From Dysgonomonas sp. Marseille-P4361 (lineage in GTDB: Bacteria > Bacteroidota > Bacteroidia > Bacteroidales > Dysgonomonadaceae): a DNA stretch of 64,000 nucleotides. This document shows, piece by piece, positions 16,846-26,063 of the stretch (within the stretch, counting starts at the first letter, position 1; every line of letters begins with the position of its first letter). The translations under genes were made by a program, and so were the position numbers. The notes below the pieces were generated by a model. That model saw only the letters and a program-made list of their open reading frames with translations. It was not told the DNA's origin and ran no database searches. The stretch is taken from NCBI RefSeq assembly GCF_900343125.1, contig NZ_OPYL01000003.1:1-64000 (forward strand), written 5' to 3'.

Positions 16846-17786
16846 CTGTATTATACGTACTTGTTCCATTGATTTTGGGCTGGGTTGCCGATCTGATTTT
16901 GGGTGATCCGGCATCTTTACCTCATCCGATCGTTGGTTTTGGAAAAATAATATCATGGGGTGAAAAGATATTAAACAAAGGTAAATATAGGTTACTGAAA
17001 GGAGCATTGTTTGCTGTAATACTCATTATTTGCAGCTTTTCAATTATCTATTTTCTATTACAATGGACATCCTGGATTCATCCTTACATAACGATTGTCT
17101 TATCTGCAATTATTGTATTCTATTGTTTAGCCGGCAAAACTTTAATAAACGAGGTGCGACAGGTTTTTGTAGCTTTAGATTCTTCGGTAGAGGAAGGAAG
17201 AGAACAGGTTGGGCGTATAGTTGGGCGTAATACAACTGAATTATCTCCACAACAGATTCGTACAGCCGCACTCGAAACTCTTTCAGAGAATTTGAGCGAT
17301 GGAGTCATTGCTCCATTGTTTTGGTTTATGATATTGGGCGCTCCTGGAATGTTTGCCTATAAAATGATTAATACACTTGATTCGATGATCGGCTACAGGA
17401 GCGAACGATACAAATATTTTGGTTGTTGGGCTGCTCGGATTGATGATGTGGCAAATTATATTCCGGCGCGATTAACGGCCTTTTTAATGATCTTAGTCAG
17501 TGGTCAGATCCATCTTTTAACCTTTGTGAAAAAATATGCGACTCAACATTTAAGCCCCAATTCGGGCTATCCCGAAGCAGCATTAGCCGGAATACTGAAT
17601 TGTCGATTTGGCGGTACTCATACTTATTTGGATAAAATCGTAGTGAAGCCATATATTGGAGAGCAAGACAAGATACTTGACTCAAGCGATATGGAAACTG
17701 CTATTATGATAAATAAAAGAACCGAATTACTTATGTTTTTGGTTGTGGTATGTTATTGTTTAACCTTAAATATAATTATCAAATGA
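16836..17786 (+). CDS. cbiB: Adenosylcobinamide-phosphate synthase
   Basis: This 316-residue polytopic membrane protein opens with a hydrophobic segment followed by D-L-I-L-G-D-P and H-P-I-V-G-F-G, the family signature. It has further membrane helices near residues 47-70 and at the C-terminus, and the central N-L-S-D-G-V-I-A-P-L-F and D-S-M-I-G-Y-R motifs. It joins aminopropanol phosphate to adenosylcobyric acid at the membrane. It overlaps the previous gene by 10 bp. Its stop shares an ATGA with the next start. Confidence 0.94.
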   Translation: MDITVLYVLVPLILGWVADLILGDPASLPHPIVGFGKIISWGEKILNKGKYRLLKGALFAVILIICSFSIIYFLLQWTSWIHPYITIVLSAIIVFYCLAGKTLINEVRQVFVALDSSVEEGREQVGRIVGRNTTELSPQQIRTAALETLSENLSDGVIAPLFWFMILGAPGMFAYKMINTLDSMIGYRSERYKYFGCWAARIDDVANYIPARLTAFLMILVSGQIHLLTFVKKYATQHLSPNSGYPEAALAGILNCRFGGTHTYLDKIVVKPYIGEQDKILDSSDMETAIMINKRTELLMFLVVVCYCLTLNIIIK

Positions 17787-18967
17787 AGTTTTATGTAATA
17801 GGGATAGATGATAATAAGGAACAATATTTTACAGAAAAGATTAATGAAGTTATATCGACACATCATATTTTTTCGGGAGGGGCACGCCATCATGAAATTG
17901 TAAAAGATCTGCTTCCTGAAGATTATAGATGGATTGAAATAAAAGTACCGCTTGATGAGGTTTTCGTATTATACAAAGAGTATGATGAGGTAGTTGTATT
18001 TGCATCGGGCGATCCTTTATTTTTTGGATTTGCAAATACTATACAACGCAAAATGCCGAAAGCTGAATTAATAGTTTATCCGTATTTCAATTCCCTGCAA
18101 CTACTTGCTCATCGTTTAGTATTACCCTATCAGGACATGCACATCGTATCGCTTACGGGACGTCCTTGGCATAAATTCGACGAAGCTCTTATTCTAGGTT
18201 ATAACATGATTGGTGTATTGACTGACAATAAACTACATATACCATCTTTGATAGCACAACGCATGCTCGATTATGGTTATGATAATTATACGATGTCGGT
18301 AGGAGAACTGCTGGGGAATAATGAAGAGGAAAAGGTGTCAACCTTAAAGCTTGCTGATGTTGTAAATCGAGAGTTTGCTTTCCCTAATAATATTATTCTA
18401 TGTAAGACTTACAGTCGAAAACGTCCTTTTGGCATTCCGGAATCTGAGTTCAATTTACTGAATGGCAGAGCAAAGATGATCACCAAGATGCCCATAAGAT
18501 TGCTATCATTGAGCATGCTCGATCTTAGAGAGAAGCATACACTGTGGGATATTGGATTTTGCACCGGCTCGGTATCAATCGAAGCGAAATTACAATTTCC
18601 GCATCTCAATATTATTGCTTTCGAGATAAGGGAAGAAGGTAAAGAGCTGATAGAAATAAATTCTCGAAAAATCGGAACACCAGGAATAGATTTTCATATA
18701 GGAGACTTCACTACTGCAGATATTTCATCTTATCCTCAACCAGATGCCATTTTTATTGGCGGTCATGGAGGAAAGATGAAAGAGATAATAAAGAAAGTTG
18801 AGGATATTTTGTTACCCAATGGAATAATTGTTTTCAATTCCGTCTCGGATGAAAGTTTTGAGCTTTTCCATTCATCTATTGAGAAAAGCTGTATGACTTT
18901 GAATGAAATAACATCTATTAAAATAAATGATCACAATACAATTAAGATAATGAAAGCCATAAAATAG
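17783..18967 (+). CDS. cbiET/cobL: Precorrin-6Y C5,15-methyltransferase and decarboxylase (CbiE-CbiT)
   Basis: The start is placed at the ATG at 17783, which overlaps the cbiB stop (ATGA), rather than at the in-frame start at 17750 inside cbiB. The protein is about 394 residues. The N-terminal half is a CbiE tetrapyrrole methyltransferase (F-S-G-G-A-R-H, then A-S-G-D-P-L-F-F-G). The C-terminal half is CbiT with the SAM-binding motif D-I-G-F-C-T-G-S-V near residue 256 and F-I-G-G-H-G-G. It methylates C5 and C15 and decarboxylates the ring C acetate. The CbiE-CbiT fusion (CobL) is common. It is followed after 2 bp by cbiG-cobM. Confidence 0.94.
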   Translation: MKFYVIGIDDNKEQYFTEKINEVISTHHIFSGGARHHEIVKDLLPEDYRWIEIKVPLDEVFVLYKEYDEVVVFASGDPLFFGFANTIQRKMPKAELIVYPYFNSLQLLAHRLVLPYQDMHIVSLTGRPWHKFDEALILGYNMIGVLTDNKLHIPSLIAQRMLDYGYDNYTMSVGELLGNNEEEKVSTLKLADVVNREFAFPNNIILCKTYSRKRPFGIPESEFNLLNGRAKMITKMPIRLLSLSMLDLREKHTLWDIGFCTGSVSIEAKLQFPHLNIIAFEIREEGKELIEINSRKIGTPGIDFHIGDFTTADISSYPQPDAIFIGGHGGKMKEIIKKVEDILLPNGIIVFNSVSDESFELFHSSIEKSCMTLNEITSIKINDHNTIKIMKAIK

Positions 18968-18969
18968 AT

Positions 18970-20790
18970 ATGAAAGAAATAGCAATAATATTAACATCGG
19001 AGTTAGGTATTAACATAGCCAGTATTATTAAACGCGAGTTTGTTGGAACTGACATTTATTCCCGAATTGACAGTCCCGAGGTTATACGTATAACATCAAT
19101 TAGAGAGTGCGTGAAGGATATTTTCAGTCAGTATCAATCCATTGTGTTTATTGGTGCTATGGGTATTTGTGTCCGTTCGATAGCATCCCTTATCAAAGAT
19201 AAATATACTGATCCAGCTGTAATAAATATTGATACGACGGGGCAATATGTTATTTCGGTACTATCAGGGCATGTTGGTGGAGCAAATGAATTGACTGAAA
19301 AAATTGCACGTACAATTGGTGCAGAAGCTGTTATTACTACTCAGAGCGACAATACAAATTTGTGGGCATTGGATACATTAGGTCAAAAGTTTAATTGGCA
19401 TACGGAGACAAATGCCGAGCTCTTTAATAAACCGCTCATTGCTTTCGTTAATTGTGTGCCAACGGCATTACTTTTAGATATAAAAGATCAAGGAACAGCT
19501 TATTTAGAAAGAACTAAGCCTGAACATGTGGATGTATTTTACAAATTCAAAGATATAGATCAGAGTAAATATGAATTACTGATTGCTGTAACACCTAATA
19601 TCTATATTGAAAACAAGTTAGAAGCTATTTACTATCGTCCCAAAGTTTTACATTTAGGAATCGGATGCCGGAAAGACTGTAATCCGTCAGATATCAGCGA
19701 TTATATAAAAACAGAGTTGAAAAAGAATAATATTGATTGGCATTCAATCAAGGATGTATCAACCATTGATCTCAAGAAAGATGAAGATTTGTTGATTGAT
19801 ATTCAGGCGAGTTTTGGAGATATTCCAGCCAATATCTATATAGCAGATGATCTGAAAAATATCGAGATACCTAACCCTTCTGAGAAAGTAGAATCAGTAA
19901 CATCTGTCGGAGGTATTTCTGAGTCCTCGGCAATAAGAAGTGCAAATTATGGGAGTCTAATTATCGAAAAGCAAAAAGGCAAACTGAGTGAAGGTAATGA
20001 TTTCACTTTTGCTGTAGCTATCAATCGAGATTATATCAGACAAGGGCATATCGAAATTGTTGGAGCCGGACCCGGCGATCCGGATCTTGTCTCAGTCAGA
20101 GGACGAAATTTCCTTGAAGCTGCCGATTTGATCTTATATGCAGGAAGTTTAGTGCCAATAGAGCTGACTTATTGCGCTAAACAAGGAGCTGTTGTGCGCA
20201 GTTCAGCCTCTATGAATTTGGAAGAGCAGTTCGAAATAATGAAAGAGTTCTATGATCAAGGCAAGTTAGTTGTACGTCTTCACACAGGCGATCCTTGTAT
20301 CTATGGTGCTATACAAGAACAAATGTCCTTTTTCGATCAATACAATATGTCATATCATATAACTCCCGGTATCTCATCGTTTCAAGCAGCAGCAGCAGCA
20401 TTACGCTCTCAATTTACGATACCCGAAAAAGTACAGACGATAATTCTTACACGGGGTGAAGGACGTACAGCAATGCCCGAAAAAGAAAAGTTACATCTTT
20501 TAGCTAGATCACAGAGTACGATGTGTATTTTTCTGAGTGCATCAATAGTTGATGATGTACAAAGGGATCTGTTGGAGCATTATCCTCCCGAAACACCTGT
20601 AGCTGCATGCTATAAGTTGACTTGGAAAGACGAGCGAATTTTTCGTGGAGAATTGAAAGATTTAGCCAAGATAGTTAAAGAGAATAAGCTAACTTTGACA
20701 ACCATGATAGTGGTAGGAGATGCTATTGACAATCGTCACGGCTTATCGCGATTATATGCACATGAATTTAAACATCTGTTTCGTAAATGA
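18970..20790 (+). CDS. cbiG-cobM: Fused cobalt-precorrin-5A hydrolase and precorrin-4 C11-methyltransferase
   Basis: This 606-residue fusion carries CbiG at residues 1 to about 345 (I-G-A-M-G-I-C-V-R-S near 60, L-S-G-H-V-G-G-A-N-E-L-T near 100, and G-I-G-C-R-K-D-C in the C-terminal CbiG domain). From about 361 a CobM/CbiF methyltransferase follows (I-V-G-A-G-P-G-D-P-D-L, Y-A-G-S-L-V-P, H-T-G-D-P-C-I-Y-G-A). CbiG opens the delta-lactone and releases acetaldehyde in the anaerobic pathway, so its presence marks the oxygen-independent route. CobM methylates C11. The stop overlaps the cobU start by 4 bp. Confidence 0.93.
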   Translation: MKEIAIILTSELGINIASIIKREFVGTDIYSRIDSPEVIRITSIRECVKDIFSQYQSIVFIGAMGICVRSIASLIKDKYTDPAVINIDTTGQYVISVLSGHVGGANELTEKIARTIGAEAVITTQSDNTNLWALDTLGQKFNWHTETNAELFNKPLIAFVNCVPTALLLDIKDQGTAYLERTKPEHVDVFYKFKDIDQSKYELLIAVTPNIYIENKLEAIYYRPKVLHLGIGCRKDCNPSDISDYIKTELKKNNIDWHSIKDVSTIDLKKDEDLLIDIQASFGDIPANIYIADDLKNIEIPNPSEKVESVTSVGGISESSAIRSANYGSLIIEKQKGKLSEGNDFTFAVAINRDYIRQGHIEIVGAGPGDPDLVSVRGRNFLEAADLILYAGSLVPIELTYCAKQGAVVRSSASMNLEEQFEIMKEFYDQGKLVVRLHTGDPCIYGAIQEQMSFFDQYNMSYHITPGISSFQAAAAALRSQFTIPEKVQTIILTRGEGRTAMPEKEKLHLLARSQSTMCIFLSASIVDDVQRDLLEHYPPETPVAACYKLTWKDERIFRGELKDLAKIVKENKLTLTTMIVVGDAIDNRHGLSRLYAHEFKHLFRK

Positions 20791-21296
20791 ATAAAATTAT
20801 ATTAATCACAGGAGGCCAACGTTCTGGGAAAAGCCGATTTGCCGAACAAATGGCTTTGTCATTGGATTCCAATCCTGTTTATTTGGCTACTTCCCGAGTA
20901 TGGGATGAGGAACATCGGAAACGTATTGAGAAACATAAAGTCAACAGAGGATCAGAATGGATAAATATTGAAGAAGATAAACATATTAGCAAGTATAATC
21001 TTGAAGAGAAAATAATTCTTATTGATTGTATAACCCTTTGGGCTACGAATTTCTTTTTCGACCTTAATTCTAATGTCGAGGAAGCTCTATCTGAGTTAAA
21101 AAAGGAGTTTGACGCATTCACATCACAGAATTCACATTTCATTTTTGTCACGAATGAGATTGGTATGGGAGAAATGTCTCAGAACGAACTTCAACGTAAA
21201 TTTGCCGATTTGCAAGGATGGTTTAACCAATACGTGGCATCTCGTGCCGATGAAGTATATCTGATGGTTTCGGGAATCGCAATGAAAATAAAATAA
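20787..21296 (+). CDS. cobU: Adenosylcobinamide kinase / guanylyltransferase
   Basis: This 169-residue protein has the P-loop G-G-Q-R-S-G-K-S-R near residues 8-16, then Y-L-A-T-S-R-V-W-D and H-K-V-N-R-G-S-E-W, with V-T-N-E-I-G-M-G in the middle, as in CobU/CobP. It phosphorylates adenosylcobinamide and transfers GMP to it. It shares the operon with cobT, cobS and cobC, which complete nucleotide-loop assembly and also allow salvage of imported cobinamide. Confidence 0.94.
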   Translation: MNKIILITGGQRSGKSRFAEQMALSLDSNPVYLATSRVWDEEHRKRIEKHKVNRGSEWINIEEDKHISKYNLEEKIILIDCITLWATNFFFDLNSNVEEALSELKKEFDAFTSQNSHFIFVTNEIGMGEMSQNELQRKFADLQGWFNQYVASRADEVYLMVSGIAMKIK

Positions 21297-21302
21297 CAAA
21301 TA

Positions 21303-22340
21303 ATGATACACTTTAATATAGAAAGACCTAACGACGAAATACGTCAGTACTTACAAGAAAAAATAGATAATCTTACTAAACCTAAAGGCTCACTGGGAAT
21401 GTTAGAAGATTTAGCCTTACAAATTGGCTGGATACAACAAACACTAAGCCCCCAATTGACTAATCCTTGCCATATTGTATTTGCAGGAGATCATGGCATT
21501 GCAGCCGAAGGAGTAAGTCCATCTCCACAAGAAGTTACATATCAAATGATTGCTAATTTTTGGAATGGTGGAGCAGGCATCAATTTTTTAGCTCGTCAAC
21601 ATAAATTTGACCTTAAAATTGTAGATTCGGGGGTAAATTTTGATTTCAAGCCTGAAGATCCTATTATCCACATGAAGATAAACAAAAGCACACGTAACTA
21701 TCTGTATGAAGCCGCTATGACAGAAGAAGAAATGAATCTTGCCATAGAGCGTGGAGCAGAATGTGTACAACGTTGTTTTGACGAAGGCTGCAATGTTATT
21801 GGTTTCGGAGAGATGGGTATTACTAATACATCTTCGTCTTCTCTATGGATGACTTATTTAACAGATATTCTTTTAGATAAGTGTATAGGTGCTGGGTGTG
21901 ACCATACAGGAAGTATTATCAACCATAAATATAATGTTTTGAAAGCTTGTATAGAAAACTATAAAGGAGATTCATCTGTTGTTGATATAATGCGTTATTT
22001 TGGTGGTTATGAAATGGTAATGGCTGTCGGCGGAATGTTGAAGGCTGCTGAATTGAAGATGATTATTCTGGTAGATGGATTTATTATGACAAACTGCATG
22101 TTAGTTGCATCGAGATTGAATAAGGCAGTGTTAAATTACGCTATCTTTGGACATCAAGGTGATGAAGCAGGACACAAATTATTACTCGATTATCTGAATG
22201 CTAAACCAATTTTAAATCTAGGGTTGAGATTAGGTGAGGGAACAGGTGCATTGTGTGCTTATCCAATAATTAAGTCTGCTATTCACATGATCAATGAAAT
22301 GAATACATTCAAAGAAATAGAGGTTACAAAATATTTCTAG
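21303..22340 (+). CDS. cobT: Nicotinate-nucleotide:dimethylbenzimidazole phosphoribosyltransferase
   Basis: This 345-residue protein shows the CobT motifs: K-P-x-G-S-L-G near the N-terminus, [11 protein letters not shown] around residue 60, and the catalytic glutamate in L-R-L-G-E-G-T-G-A near 310. It activates the lower-ligand base by transferring phosphoribose from nicotinate mononucleotide. No BluB or Bza genes for dimethylbenzimidazole are in the window, so the base must come from elsewhere or be imported. The start is 6 bp after cobU. Confidence 0.95.
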   Translation: MIHFNIERPNDEIRQYLQEKIDNLTKPKGSLGMLEDLALQIGWIQQTLSPQLTNPCHIVFAGDHGIAAEGVSPSPQEVTYQMIANFWNGGAGINFLARQHKFDLKIVDSGVNFDFKPEDPIIHMKINKSTRNYLYEAAMTEEEMNLAIERGAECVQRCFDEGCNVIGFGEMGITNTSSSSLWMTYLTDILLDKCIGAGCDHTGSIINHKYNVLKACIENYKGDSSVVDIMRYFGGYEMVMAVGGMLKAAELKMIILVDGFIMTNCMLVASRLNKAVLNYAIFGHQGDEAGHKLLLDYLNAKPILNLGLRLGEGTGALCAYPIIKSAIHMINEMNTFKEIEVTKYF

Positions 22341-22343
22341 TCG

Positions 22344-23105
22344 ATGAAGAATATTGCAGCAGCTTTGGTATTTTTCACCCGTTTACCCTTTTGGCGACTA
22401 AAAGCTTTTCAAGTAGCTCCCGAATATTTTAGTCAAGTGATTAATTATTGGGCAGTAGTAGGATGGCTGACAGGGGGAGTGATGGCAACAAGTTTATGGC
22501 TAGCTTCTCAGGTTTTCCCTTATTTTGTCGCTATAATTATTGCTTTGTTGAGTAGATTACTAATTACAGGGGCACTCCATGAAGATGGCTTAGCTGATTT
22601 TTTCGATGGCTTTGGCGGTGGAAATACAAAAGAACGAATATTGGCTATCATGAAAGACTCGCATATTGGCACATATGGAGTTATCAGCCTTATTTTTTAT
22701 TTTCTTTTGTTTTATTCATTATTGCTACAACTTCCTTTGCATTGGGCTTGTTTATCAATACTAATAGCAGACCCATTTTGTAAATATATAAGTTCGCAGA
22801 TGACGCGTTTTCTCTCTTATGCACGTACTGCTGAAACAAGTAAGTCGAAAACGGTATATCAGAAAATGTCTTTAAAGGCATTATTTGTGTCTTCGATCTT
22901 TGGTCTTGTACCTTTATTCCTTGTACCGGATATGAAGTGGATGTTGGCAATCATATTTCCGATTCTTACATTCATTGGATTAATCATACTAATGAAAAAG
23001 AAAATACAAGGATATACGGGTGATTGTTGCGGAGCTATGTTTTTATTATGTGAGCTGTCGTTATATCTTGGAATTGTTATCGTTTATCAAAATCTAGTTA
23101 TATGA
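22344..23105 (+). CDS. cobS: Adenosylcobinamide-GDP ribazoletransferase (cobalamin synthase)
   Basis: This 253-residue membrane protein has about six hydrophobic helices and the acidic metal-binding motif H-E-D-G-L-A-D-F-F-D-G-F-G near residues 77-90. It also has K-D-S-H-I-G-T-Y-G a little later, both hallmarks of CobS. It joins adenosylcobinamide-GDP with alpha-ribazole (phosphate) at the membrane, the last assembly step. The start follows cobT by 3 bp and the end overlaps cobC. Confidence 0.94.
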   Translation: MKNIAAALVFFTRLPFWRLKAFQVAPEYFSQVINYWAVVGWLTGGVMATSLWLASQVFPYFVAIIIALLSRLLITGALHEDGLADFFDGFGGGNTKERILAIMKDSHIGTYGVISLIFYFLLFYSLLLQLPLHWACLSILIADPFCKYISSQMTRFLSYARTAETSKSKTVYQKMSLKALFVSSIFGLVPLFLVPDMKWMLAIIFPILTFIGLIILMKKKIQGYTGDCCGAMFLLCELSLYLGIVIVYQNLVI

Positions 23106-23620
23106 AAATATATTTAGTTCGCCATACCGCTGTCGATGTGCCTCAAGGTATGTGTTATGGACAGACAGATGTTCCTTTAAAAGCCAACTTCGAAGATGAA
23201 GCAAGGATTGTGAAAGCAAATATAGGAAGCATAGAAACAGATGTTTCATTTAGCAGTCCTCTTTCTCGTTGTCGAGAATTAGCTCATTTTTGTAATTTTA
23301 AAGATGCCGTATTGGATGACAGGTTGAAAGAACTGCATTTCGGTGATTGGGAAACCCGAATGTGGGATCATATAGATATGTCTATCTGGGACGAAGATTG
23401 GATAAATCCGCCTGCACCAAACGGAGAGTCGTTTATGCAGATGTATAATCGGGTATCTAAGTTTTTTGATGAGTTAAAATCAAAGCAATATAAGTCGGTC
23501 TTAGTTTTTACGCACGGAGGTGTTATCAGTTGTGCCCGTGTATATTTCAATCAGGCTGATATAAAAAAGACTTTTGATCTGATGCCTCGTTATGGCGAAA
23601 TGGTTCAGTTTGAATTTTAA
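23102..23620 (+). CDS. cobC (phosphatase): Alpha-ribazole phosphatase
   Basis: This 172-residue histidine phosphatase has V-R-H-T-A-V-D at residues 5-11 with the phosphorylated histidine, R-L-K-E-L-H-F-G-D-W-E near 75, and F-T-H-G-G-V-I near 140. The presence of T after R-H, instead of G, is frequent in CobC phosphatases of Bacteroidetes. It dephosphorylates alpha-ribazole phosphate or adenosylcobalamin phosphate. It overlaps the cobS stop by 4 bp. Confidence 0.9.
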   Translation: MKIYLVRHTAVDVPQGMCYGQTDVPLKANFEDEARIVKANIGSIETDVSFSSPLSRCRELAHFCNFKDAVLDDRLKELHFGDWETRMWDHIDMSIWDEDWINPPAPNGESFMQMYNRVSKFFDELKSKQYKSVLVFTHGGVISCARVYFNQADIKKTFDLMPRYGEMVQFEF

Positions 23621-23634
23621 ATAGTTGTTCTAAA

Positions 23635-24249
23635 TTGGTGAAAATAGTTGAAACTGCGGCTGATAAAATATTTTTTACTTCTGATATCCACTTCGGTCAT
23701 AAATGGCTTCTTGATTTCAATAAGCGTCCATTCAATAGTGTTGAAGAGATGGATAATATTATAATCAAAAATTGGAATGATACTGTTCCAATAGATGCAT
23801 TAATATTTGTATTAGGAGATATTGGAGAAACTGATGACAAACGTATTCTTAAAATATTTAGCCAGCTAAATGGAACAAAAATTTTGATAAGAGGTAATCA
23901 TGATACGATTTTTAAGCACGGAACTTTACAAGATATATTTACGGAAATACATGATCTGCTTGAAATAGAAATTTTTGATGCAATAGAATACCAATATCAA
24001 AAGATTGTTTTGTGTCATTACCCCATGTTTGACTGGAATAATTTCCACGAAGGATCCTGGCAATTATTTGGACATATCCACACCCGGGAACTTCCAGAAT
24101 TTAAAACTTTGAATACAAAATTATTTGCACAGCAGTATGATGTAGGCGTTGATGGTAATAACTTCCGTCCAATATCTTATTATGAAGTAAAAAACATCAT
24201 CAATAAGCAGATGCAGCAAAATTGTTTCAAACAGACTAACTATTATTGA
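23635..24249 (+). CDS. Calcineurin-like metallophosphoesterase
   Basis: This protein of about 204 residues has the full metallophosphoesterase motif set: S-D-I-H-F-G-H, L-G-D-I-G-E, R-G-N-H-D, C-H-Y-P-M and F-G-H-I-H-T-R. The start is either TTG at 23635 or GTG at 23638; no in-frame ATG is nearby. It is the last gene of the rightward cobalamin operon, 14 bp after cobC, and its 3' end overlaps the convergent cobK-cbiD gene by 7 bp. A role in cobalamin metabolism (for example phosphate removal) is possible but not shown by sequence. It may simply be a passenger phosphodiesterase. Confidence 0.8.
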   Translation: MVKIVETAADKIFFTSDIHFGHKWLLDFNKRPFNSVEEMDNIIIKNWNDTVPIDALIFVLGDIGETDDKRILKIFSQLNGTKILIRGNHDTIFKHGTLQDIFTEIHDLLEIEIFDAIEYQYQKIVLCHYPMFDWNNFHEGSWQLFGHIHTRELPEFKTLNTKLFAQQYDVGVDGNNFRPISYYEVKNIINKQMQQNCFKQTNYY

Positions 24250-26063
24250 ATAATATTCCCTTTTTCATCAATCAATAATATTTCCAATTCTCCTTTTGTA
24301 AATAGAGGAGAACAAACTGCATGACACTTTTTCAAAATTAAAGAGAAATATCGGCGTTCTCTTTGAGGGATAATATCCCAAAGTTGACGTGCCATGGTAA
24401 TACCGTCAATAGCATTGATTGTTGAGGCATTGCAATTTGCTTCTTGAGCTATAGTTTTTAAGAAATCTTTATTCATTACGACTTTCTTACTATGAGTATC
24501 CAGTGATCCTTCCGCCAATTTTACTGCTTTGCCAAGCATAATACCCATCGTAAGCTTTTTTATACCCAATTCGGATGCTATTTTGATCGTCTCGCCGATA
24601 AAATTACCATAATGAATAAAAGCCTGAGTTGATAGATTGGGGTATAGTTGTTTAACAAAGCGTTCACTTTTAGCACCCGAATTGATAACTATATGTTCAC
24701 AGTGTAAAGCTTTAGCTACCTGCATTTCCCTTCGGATTGATGCAATGAAAGCATCCGACGAGAAAGGCTTGACAATTCCCGAAGTTCCTATAATAGATAT
24801 TCCGTCAACAATACCAAGCTTTGGATTAAAGGTTTTAAGAGCGAGTTTATTGCCATCAGGGACAGATATTGTCACATCAATTCCCGTCTTAAAGCCCAAA
24901 GGTAGTTTGTTCTGATAGTGACGCATCACTTTGTATAGTTCACGCTTCATCATCATTCTGGGGGTTCTATTGATTGCTGGATCTCCTATGGGAAGCCCTA
25001 ATCCGGGTAAGGTTACTTTGCCAACTCCTTCGCCTTGTAAAAAACGTATTCCTTTATGATCAAGATTTAATGTTACGGTAGATACTATTTCATGTCCGTT
25101 CGTTATATCAGGGTCGTCTCCCGATACTTTTATAACCGAGCATGTTACCCTTTCATTCTCTTTAGTAGTTTTATGAATTGGTAACTTTACCATTTCACCG
25201 TTTGGTAAAGTAATGTTTATGTAAGATTGTACTTCACCTGTTAATAAAGTTGTAAAAGCAGCCTTTGTTGCAGAAGTAGCACATGTTCCTGTTGTATATC
25301 CCGTTTTTAGATCAAAGAAATCAGGTACTAAATTTTCGATAGATTTTCGAAGTCCATTTTCGCCATAAACAGAAATAAATTGAGAAGATAAAATCGGTCG
25401 TTTAACTACTAGAACCGGAATATTCAATTGCTGAGCCGCTTTGACTTTAGCATCGAATCCTCCGGATTCTCCACTTTCTTTTGTAATTATAGCTTGTGGA
25501 TTTAAGCATTCGAACAAAGCCTTTTCGTTTTCTTCGTCCTTATAGAATAATAACTTCTTATAGGGAAAACCTTCCTGCTTAGCTATAGCTCTTGATTCCT
25601 CTCTATCTAAGATTCGAAACCAGCAATTGTGCTCTTTCCAATAAGGCCTCAGTTTAGCTATCGTATTTACTCCGGTGAGTGCCAGCAGGTTATTTATCTT
25701 TTGATCTACTAAATAATCAATAGCTTCCTGATAAGTGTCGAACCAAAGTGATTTTTTGTCATGAACAGGATAGTTACGTTCTAATCGGACAACAGGAATA
25801 TTTAATACTTCAGAGGCAAAAGCAATATTATGATGAAGATTTTCAGCAAAAGGATGAGCTGCATCTATAATTAGGCGGATATTTTTTTCCTCACAGAAAG
25901 ATGTTATTTTATCCTGATCCATCGCTCCTGTTATGCGTATACCATGAGCTGTTTCAACCATCTGTAAATAGCCTTTAGTTGAATAGTAAAATGGTTTTGC
26001 TGCTTCTTCGCACACAGCCAAAGCTCTTTTCCCTTCGGTTGTTCCTCCAAATATTAGTATCAT
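24243..26063 (-). CDS. cobK-cbiD: Fused precorrin-6A reductase and cobalt-precorrin-5B C1-methyltransferase
   Basis: This 606-residue fusion has CobK/CbiJ in residues 1 to about 240 (I-F-G-G-T-T-E-G, then D-A-A-H-P-F-A and I-T-K-E-S-G near 195). From about 251 it has CbiD with T-G-Y-T-T-G-T-C-A-T-S-A-T-K-A-A and V-T-L-P-G-L-G-L-P-I-G, I-G-T-S-G-I-V-K-P-F-S later. CbiD methylates C1 and is specific to the anaerobic route; CobK reduces precorrin-6A. It is the last gene of the leftward riboswitch-controlled operon, overlapping btuD by 4 bp. The 3' ends of the two convergent operons overlap by 7 bp. Confidence 0.93.
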   Translation of the reverse strand: MILIFGGTTEGKRALAVCEEAAKPFYYSTKGYLQMVETAHGIRITGAMDQDKITSFCEEKNIRLIIDAAHPFAENLHHNIAFASEVLNIPVVRLERNYPVHDKKSLWFDTYQEAIDYLVDQKINNLLALTGVNTIAKLRPYWKEHNCWFRILDREESRAIAKQEGFPYKKLLFYKDEENEKALFECLNPQAIITKESGESGGFDAKVKAAQQLNIPVLVVKRPILSSQFISVYGENGLRKSIENLVPDFFDLKTGYTTGTCATSATKAAFTTLLTGEVQSYINITLPNGEMVKLPIHKTTKENERVTCSVIKVSGDDPDITNGHEIVSTVTLNLDHKGIRFLQGEGVGKVTLPGLGLPIGDPAINRTPRMMMKRELYKVMRHYQNKLPLGFKTGIDVTISVPDGNKLALKTFNPKLGIVDGISIIGTSGIVKPFSSDAFIASIRREMQVAKALHCEHIVINSGAKSERFVKQLYPNLSTQAFIHYGNFIGETIKIASELGIKKLTMGIMLGKAVKLAEGSLDTHSKKVVMNKDFLKTIAQEANCNASTINAIDGITMARQLWDIIPQRERRYFSLILKKCHAVCSPLFTKGELEILLIDEKGNIIQ

